Assembly (NCBI RefSeq): GCF_023169945.1
Contig: NZ_AP025591.1
Span: forward strand, 4,398,481 to 4,462,480
Source: Anaeromyxobacter oryzae
Lineage (GTDB): Bacteria; Myxococcota; Myxococcia; Myxococcales; Anaeromyxobacteraceae
Direction of reading: 5' to 3'
Length of the DNA stretch: 64,000 nt
The position numbers and the translations under genes were made by a program. This document shows positions 56,001 through 64,000 of the stretch, one piece after another (the stretch's first letter is position 1; each line of letters begins with the position of its first letter). The notes beneath the pieces were generated by a model, which worked only from the letters and a program-made list of their open reading frames with translations, made no database searches and was not told the origin of the DNA.

Positions 56001-57293
56001 ATGAAGATCCAGGTCGAAACGGTCTCCCCCATCGAGCGGAAGGTCACCATCGAGGTGGACCCCGAGCGCGTCGCCAAGGAGCTCGAGCGCGCGTACACCG
56101 GCCTCTCCCGTCGCGTGAAGCTCCGCGGCTTCCGCCCCGGCAAGGCGCCCCGCAAGGTGCTCGAGCGCCAGTTCAAGTCCGAGGTCGAGAGCGAGGTCGC
56201 CCAGCGGATCGTCACCGAGACGTTCGCCGAGGCCGTCCGCGTCGAGGATCTGCCCGTCGTCGCCGCGCCGAGCGTCTCGATCGCGGAGGGCGTCGCCGAG
56301 GGGAAGGGGATGAAGTACTCGGCCCGCGTCGAGGTGAAGCCGAAGCTCGAGCCGAAGGACTACCGCGGCCTCGAGGTCACGCGGAAGCCGCCCGAGGTCA
56401 CCGACCAGATGGTCTCGGACGAGCTCACGAAGCTGCAGGACTCGATGGCCCAGCTGGTGCCGGCGGAGGGGCGGTTCGAGGCGCAGGAGGGCGACTGGGC
56501 GGTGATCGATCACGAGGGGACGATCGACGGCCTGCCGTTCGAGGGCGGCAAGGCCGAGAGCGTCACCGTGAAGGTCGCGCCGGGGCCGGTGGCCGAGGGC
56601 AACCTCGGCCAGCTCGCCGGGAAGAAGCTCGGCGAGACCGTCGAGATCGACGAGCCCTTCGCCGAGGACCACCGCAACCCGGCGCTGCGCGGCAAGACCG
56701 CGCACATGAAGGTGACGCTGAAGGAGCTCAAGGTGCGGCAGCCTCCGGCCGTCGACGACGCGCTCGCGAAGGAGGTCGGCATCGAGGGCGTCGAGACGCT
56801 CGAGCAGCTCCGCGGGCGGATCCGGTCCGACCTCGAGAAGCGGGAGAAGCGCCGCGCCGAGAACGAGCTCAAGGACGCGCTCGTGAAGGCGGCCCTCGGG
56901 AAGAACGAGTTCGAGGTGCCGCCGGCGCTCGTCGAGCGGGCCATCGACACGATGATCGAGGGCGCGGCCGAGCGGTTCGCGCGCCAGGGGATCGACATCC
57001 GGCGGCTCGAGCTCGACATCGCCCGGATGCGCGCCGACCTGCGCGAGCAGGCGCTCCTCCAGGTCCGCGGCGCGCTGCTCCTCGAGGCGATCGCCGACGC
57101 GGAGAAGGTCGACGTCACCGACGAGGACTTGCAGGCCGAGGCCGCCCGCATCGCCGACGAGCTCGGCATGCCCCTCGCGAAGGTCCAGCAGCAGGTCCGC
57201 GGCAAAGAGGCCCGCGAGGCCCTAAAGAACCGGATCAGGGAGGAGAAGGCCCTTGCCCTGCTCTCCTCCGCCGCTAACATCAAGTCGTCCTGA
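56001..57293 (+). CDS. tig: Trigger factor chaperone
   Basis: A 430-residue ribosome-bound chaperone and prolyl isomerase. The ribosome-docking signature GFRPGKAPRKVLE is at about residue 48. The FKBP-like domain lies in the middle (GDWAVIDHEGTIDGLPFEGG... LGETVEIDEPFAEDHRNPALRG), and the long helical C-terminal domain holds the cradle arms. The order tig-clpP-clpX is the classic bacterial arrangement. clpP follows after 39 bp. Confidence 0.96.
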   Translation: MKIQVETVSPIERKVTIEVDPERVAKELERAYTGLSRRVKLRGFRPGKAPRKVLERQFKSEVESEVAQRIVTETFAEAVRVEDLPVVAAPSVSIAEGVAEGKGMKYSARVEVKPKLEPKDYRGLEVTRKPPEVTDQMVSDELTKLQDSMAQLVPAEGRFEAQEGDWAVIDHEGTIDGLPFEGGKAESVTVKVAPGPVAEGNLGQLAGKKLGETVEIDEPFAEDHRNPALRGKTAHMKVTLKELKVRQPPAVDDALAKEVGIEGVETLEQLRGRIRSDLEKREKRRAENELKDALVKAALGKNEFEVPPALVERAIDTMIEGAAERFARQGIDIRRLELDIARMRADLREQALLQVRGALLLEAIADAEKVDVTDEDLQAEAARIADELGMPLAKVQQQVRGKEAREALKNRIREEKALALLSSAANIKSS

Positions 57294-57332
57294 TCGCGCG
57301 CGCCGCGCGCGTCCGAGAAGAGGAGCCGAGCG

Positions 57333-57941
57333 ATGCCCTACATCCCGATGCCGTACGTCGTCGAGCAGACGCACCGCGGCGAGCGCAGCTACGACATCTA
57401 CTCGCGCCTCCTGAAGGACCGGATCGTCTTTCTCGGCACGCCCGTGGACGACGACGTGGCGAACGTCGTCATCGCGCAGCTCCTGTTCCTGGAGTCCGAG
57501 GACCCGGACAAGGACATCAACCTCTACATCAACAGCCCGGGCGGCTCCGTCACGGCGGGCCTCGCGATCTACGACACCATGCAGTACGTGAAGCCACAGG
57601 TCTCGACGATCTGCCTCGGCCAGGCGGCGAGCATGGGCGCCTTCCTGCTCGCCGGCGGCGCCGCCGGCAAGCGGTTCGCGGTCCCGAACGCCCGCATCAT
57701 GATCCACCAGCTCTCGGGCGGGTTCCAGGGGCAGGCGAGCGACATCGAGATCCAGGCGCGCGAGGCGCTCCGCCTCAAGGCGAAGCTGAACGAGATCCTC
57801 GCGCGACACACGAAGCAGCCCCTCGAGCGCATCGAGCGGGACACGGATCGGGACTACTTCATGGGGCCTGGCGAGGCGAAGGAGTACGGCCTCATCGACG
57901 ACGTCATCACCAAGAAGGCGACGGAGAAGAAGCCGCAGTAA
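57333..57941 (+). CDS. clpP: ATP-dependent Clp protease proteolytic subunit
   Basis: A 202-residue serine peptidase. The catalytic triad is Ser100 (GQAASMGAFLL), His125 (RIMIHQLSGG) and Asp174 (RDYFMGP). The N-terminus PYIPMPYVVEQTHRGERSYDIYSRLLKDRIVFL is standard. ClpP forms a 14-mer chamber fed by ClpX, encoded next. GAGGAG lies upstream of the start. Confidence 0.98.
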   Translation: MPYIPMPYVVEQTHRGERSYDIYSRLLKDRIVFLGTPVDDDVANVVIAQLLFLESEDPDKDINLYINSPGGSVTAGLAIYDTMQYVKPQVSTICLGQAASMGAFLLAGGAAGKRFAVPNARIMIHQLSGGFQGQASDIEIQAREALRLKAKLNEILARHTKQPLERIERDTDRDYFMGPGEAKEYGLIDDVITKKATEKKPQ

Positions 57942-58028
57942 GATTGAGGGGCAGGGCGAGGCGCCGGTGGGCACCCTCAGGGGCAGCAGCCAGGAGAGCG
58001 GGCTCGCATTTTCCGAAGGAGAGTGACC

Positions 58029-59267
<1,239 letters not shown>

Positions 59268-59846
59268 CGCGCCCCCTCGCCACACGGGAGCTCCACGCGC
59301 GGGCGGCCCCAGGGCCGCCCGCGGTCGTTTCGGCAGGGCGCCTGCGAGGCGATCGGCGCCTCATCGAGGCGGCGATCCAGGTCGGCCAGGTATCGCAGCG
59401 TCGCCGCCGCGGCGAACGCGACGACGCGGACCCGGCCCCGTTCCGGTTCGTGCCGATCTACCCGGATCGGGACGGAGACGGTGTGGGAGCCGCACCGCGC
59501 CAGGCGGTCGGCCGTCTCGGCTCCGACCTCCCGCCCGGCACGTCGATCTTCGGTTTCGACCCGGACGACGCGGACCCCGCGCGGTCGGACGATGCGGAAG
59601 CCGAGGAGTTGCTGCTGACTGCGCGCCGGCCCGCTCCGCGCGGGCGTGGTGCCGGATGGGGTGCAAGCGGACGCTCGTCGGAGCGGGCGCGGCACACGCC
59701 CTCGTGCCGCGCTCGTGCCGGCCGACGCCGGCTCGCGCGCAGCGTGCAGACGATCCGAAGAAGCGCGGCTCGCCGGGTGTTAAGTGAGTTAGTCTCCACC
59801 CGCGCCGCGGACGCCTGCGCGCGCCCTCCGAAGGAGTAGAACGACC
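59268..59846. other. 580-bp spacer between clpX and lon
   Basis: Begins with a strong hairpin GCGGGCGGCC/GGCCGCCCGC (59299-59322) followed by GGTCGTTTC, a likely terminator for clpX. The rest is open in several frames (for example 59264-59695 minus and 59450-59839 plus), but the translations are Arg-rich and unrecognisable, so I do not call genes. A less GC-rich stretch at 59775-59800 (GGGTGTTAAGTGAGTTAGTC) probably holds the lon promoter; no box pair is certain. Confidence 0.5.
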
Positions 59847-62279
<2,433 letters not shown>

Positions 62280-62300
62280 CTGGTCCACGGAAGACGCATC

Positions 62301-62337
62301 GAGCGCCCGGCCGTCCACGGCCGGGCGCTCTTTCTTT
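62301..62337 (+). terminator. Rho-independent terminator after lon
   Basis: Twelve-base perfect stem GAGCGCCCGGCC/GGCCGGGCGCTC around GTCCAC, followed by TTTCTTT. Confidence 0.9.
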
Positions 62338-62367
62338 GCCGCGCGCGCGTCGTGGTAGACGTGAGGC

Positions 62368-63186
62368 ATGAGGCTGCGCGCGATGGCGGCGTGGGCGATG
62401 CTGGCGGCGTGGGGCGGGGACGCTGCCGCGGACGTTCCCCCGAACCCGAGCCCGAACGCGAATCCGGCGCTCGTGCCCGCGGCCCCTGTCCCCGGTCCCC
62501 AGGCCCCCGACCCGACCCCCCCGCCCCCGATCGCCACCGCCGCCGACCTCGGCGATTTCATCACCGGCTACTACCGCTCCCCTCGCCCGGACCGGCTCGT
62601 GGAGGCGCTCGTCGCGGCCGACCGGCTCGGCGTCGTCGGCGAGGGCACGCTCGGGCCGTTCTCCGCGTTCGCCGGCGCCGTCCTGCGGGAGCACCCCGAG
62701 CTGATCGCCTCCGGGAACCGGGCGATGCAGGGTGCCTCCACGGCGGGGCAGGTCCTGTGGTGGCAGTCGGTCTGGACGAGCGGCACGCCCGCGGCGCTCT
62801 CCGCGCTCGCCACGGCCGTCGGGGCGACCGCGCCGGTGCGCGACGCGCTCGAGGCCATGCGGGCGGCGCCTCCACCGGACCCGCTGCTCGCCGCCGTCGG
62901 GACGCCCGCGCAGCTCGACGTCCTCTGGGCGTCGTTCTTCGCGACCGGCGACGGTCGCGTCATCGTCCGGATCGCCGCCCACCTCGCCTGGAGCGAGGAC
63001 GCGGATCCGCAGCGCCGCCTCGTCGGCGAGGCGGCGCGCTGGTCCCTCCGCGCGAACGCCGAGGCGCACCCGCGCGTGCGCGAGGTGCTCGAGGCGGCCG
63101 TCGCCGCCGGGGGCGAGGGGGCCGATCCCGCTCGCGTCCGGGCGCTGCTCGCGGAGAAGGGGCCGCCCGCCGCGCCGCCGCGGTAG
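62368..63186 (+). CDS. Secreted helical protein of unknown function
   Basis: A 272-residue protein with a signal peptide (MRLRAMAAWAMLAAWGGDAAA) and then a Pro/Ala/Asn-rich linker of about 35 residues. The rest is helical: IATAADLGDFITGYYRSPRPDRLVEALVAADRL, SAFAGAVLREHPELIASGNRAM, VLWASFFATGDGRVIVRIAAHLAW. This pattern of short helices resembles a family of bacterial secreted proteins without assigned function. No catalytic motif or cysteine is apparent. It stands alone between lon and a hydrolase. Confidence 0.75.
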   Translation: MRLRAMAAWAMLAAWGGDAAADVPPNPSPNANPALVPAAPVPGPQAPDPTPPPPIATAADLGDFITGYYRSPRPDRLVEALVAADRLGVVGEGTLGPFSAFAGAVLREHPELIASGNRAMQGASTAGQVLWWQSVWTSGTPAALSALATAVGATAPVRDALEAMRAAPPPDPLLAAVGTPAQLDVLWASFFATGDGRVIVRIAAHLAWSEDADPQRRLVGEAARWSLRANAEAHPRVREVLEAAVAAGGEGADPARVRALLAEKGPPAAPPR

Positions 63187-63244
63187 AGGCGCGCACCTGC
63201 GCGAGAGAGGTGCGCTCGCGCCTCGAGCCGCGGTAGAAAGGGGC

Positions 63245-64000
63245 ATGCTCGATCGACCGCGGGGCCGCGCCGCGAGGCCCCTCCCGACCGTCCTGCTGGT
63301 GCTCGCGACCGCCTGCGCCGGCGCCGCGGCGCAGCGCCCGGCCCGTCCCGCGGCGCCGCCCGAGTTCTTCATGAACGTCGACGGCACGGCCGGGAAGCTC
63401 CGCGCGTCCGTCGGTGGTGAGGGCGAGCCCGCGGTGGTGTTCGTGCACGGCCTCGGCTCGGACCTCGAGGTGTGGCGCGCGCAGCTCGATCACGTCCGGC
63501 TGCACCACGCCGCCGTGGCCTACGATCAGCGGGGTCACGGCGAGTCCGACCGCGCGTCCGACGGCGTGTACACCATCGACGCGCTGGCGGCCGATCTCGA
63601 CGCCGTGATCCACGCCCTCAAGCTCCGCAGGGTGGTGCTGGTCGGCCACAGCATGTCGGGCGCGGTGCTCACGACGTACGCGGGCCGCCATCCGGACGTC
63701 GTCGCCGGGCTCGTGTACGTGGACGCGCTCGGGGATCTCCGCGGGCTGCCCAGGCCGGACGTCCAGGCGATGCTGGCGAGCGACGCGACGCGCACGACGA
63801 CCCCCGCGATCCGCGAGGGCTTCGCGCAGATGCTCGGCCCGAGCGCGCGGCCCGCGACGCGCGACCAGGTGCTCGGCGCCGTCGCGCGGCTCGACCCGCC
63901 CGCGTTCGCGGCGCTGCGCCGCAGCCTGACCCAGATCTCGGCCAAGGAGCGGTTCGCGCCCTACCGCGGCCCGGCCATCGCCATCGAGGTGGGTGATCGG
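63245..64000 (+). CDS. Alpha/beta-hydrolase lipoprotein, truncated by window edge
   Basis: Opens at ATG 63245 and is still open at 64000 (252 codons). The N-terminus MLDRPRGRAARPLPTVLLVLATAC is a lipoprotein signal with a lipobox Cys at residue 24. The hydrolase fold is clear: AVVFVHGLGSDLEVW (oxyanion strand), VAYDQRGHGESDRAS and nucleophile elbow VVLVGHSMSGAVLTTYAG with the catalytic Ser. The acid and His lie at or beyond the edge. It is probably an exported esterase or lipase; substrate unknown. Confidence 0.85.
   Translation, partial: MLDRPRGRAARPLPTVLLVLATACAGAAAQRPARPAAPPEFFMNVDGTAGKLRASVGGEGEPAVVFVHGLGSDLEVWRAQLDHVRLHHAAVAYDQRGHGESDRASDGVYTIDALAADLDAVIHALKLRRVVLVGHSMSGAVLTTYAGRHPDVVAGLVYVDALGDLRGLPRPDVQAMLASDATRTTTPAIREGFAQMLGPSARPATRDQVLGAVARLDPPAFAALRRSLTQISAKERFAPYRGPAIAIEVGDR

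Overview
The window is very GC-rich (roughly 70-75% by eye). Codon third positions are almost all G or C, so open frames of hundreds of codons lie antisense to real genes. Gene content suggests a myxobacterium of the Anaeromyxobacter type (Myxococcota): retraction ATPases of the PilT family, a 12-haem c-type cytochrome lipoprotein paired with an outer-membrane barrel, a haem-motif sensor kinase, a murein-recycling set, and a selenocysteine-containing SelD. The taxonomic call is inference from content and composition; no search was run.

Layout. 1-4.7 kb: two ion antiporters and a Ski2-like helicase on the minus strand. 4.8-6.1 kb: a small VOC protein, then about 900 bp without a convincing gene that holds a 120-bp direct repeat. 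6.1-10.6 kb: a PilT paralogue with a duplicated N-terminal domain and a small partner, divergent from two MCP-like proteins. 10.8-15.4 kb: small enzymes (FMN split-barrel protein, GNAT, GST) and secreted proteins of unknown role. 15.6-19.6 kb: periplasmic FKBP isomerase, AI-2E family permease and acetyl-CoA synthetase. 20-23.5 kb: LD-carboxypeptidase, serine hydrolase and Mpl, a likely murein-recycling operon. 23.7-26.1 kb: cytochrome and porin. 26.4-31.5 kb: thioredoxin-like lipoprotein, a fused histone-deacetylase-type protein, inositol phosphatase, M23 peptidase and a protein with 20 cysteines packed into about 80 residues. 31.6-37.3 kb: an ABC protein whose linker is a 60-bp tandem repeat, a histidine phosphatase, a haem-motif histidine kinase and an output-less Cache sensor. 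37.4-44.1 kb: GST, pseudouridine synthase, CGNR regulator, a condensed IorA-like ferredoxin, a Rep/UvrD helicase and a beta-propeller lipoprotein.

The right third is mostly core. It holds rplM-rpsI, a flippase-like membrane protein, pilT, recX, bamD, a TPR protein, selD with an in-frame UGA and a SECIS-like hairpin, an amidase, rph and rdgB. These are followed by five tRNA genes (Pro, Arg, His, Arg, Lys), an SspB-like gene, tRNA-Leu, then tig-clpP-clpX and lon. An SspB-like adaptor beside ClpX, ClpP, trigger factor and Lon makes this a protein-quality-control neighbourhood. The window ends in a truncated alpha/beta-hydrolase lipoprotein.

The most unusual signals are the selenocysteine SelD, a dispersed composite repeat that sits in frame inside two genes, the 20-residue minisatellite inside an ABC ATPase, the cysteine-ladder protein, the haem-motif kinase, the eroded MCP pair and the condensed IorA-like protein. 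No CRISPR array, prophage, transposase or defence island was seen.
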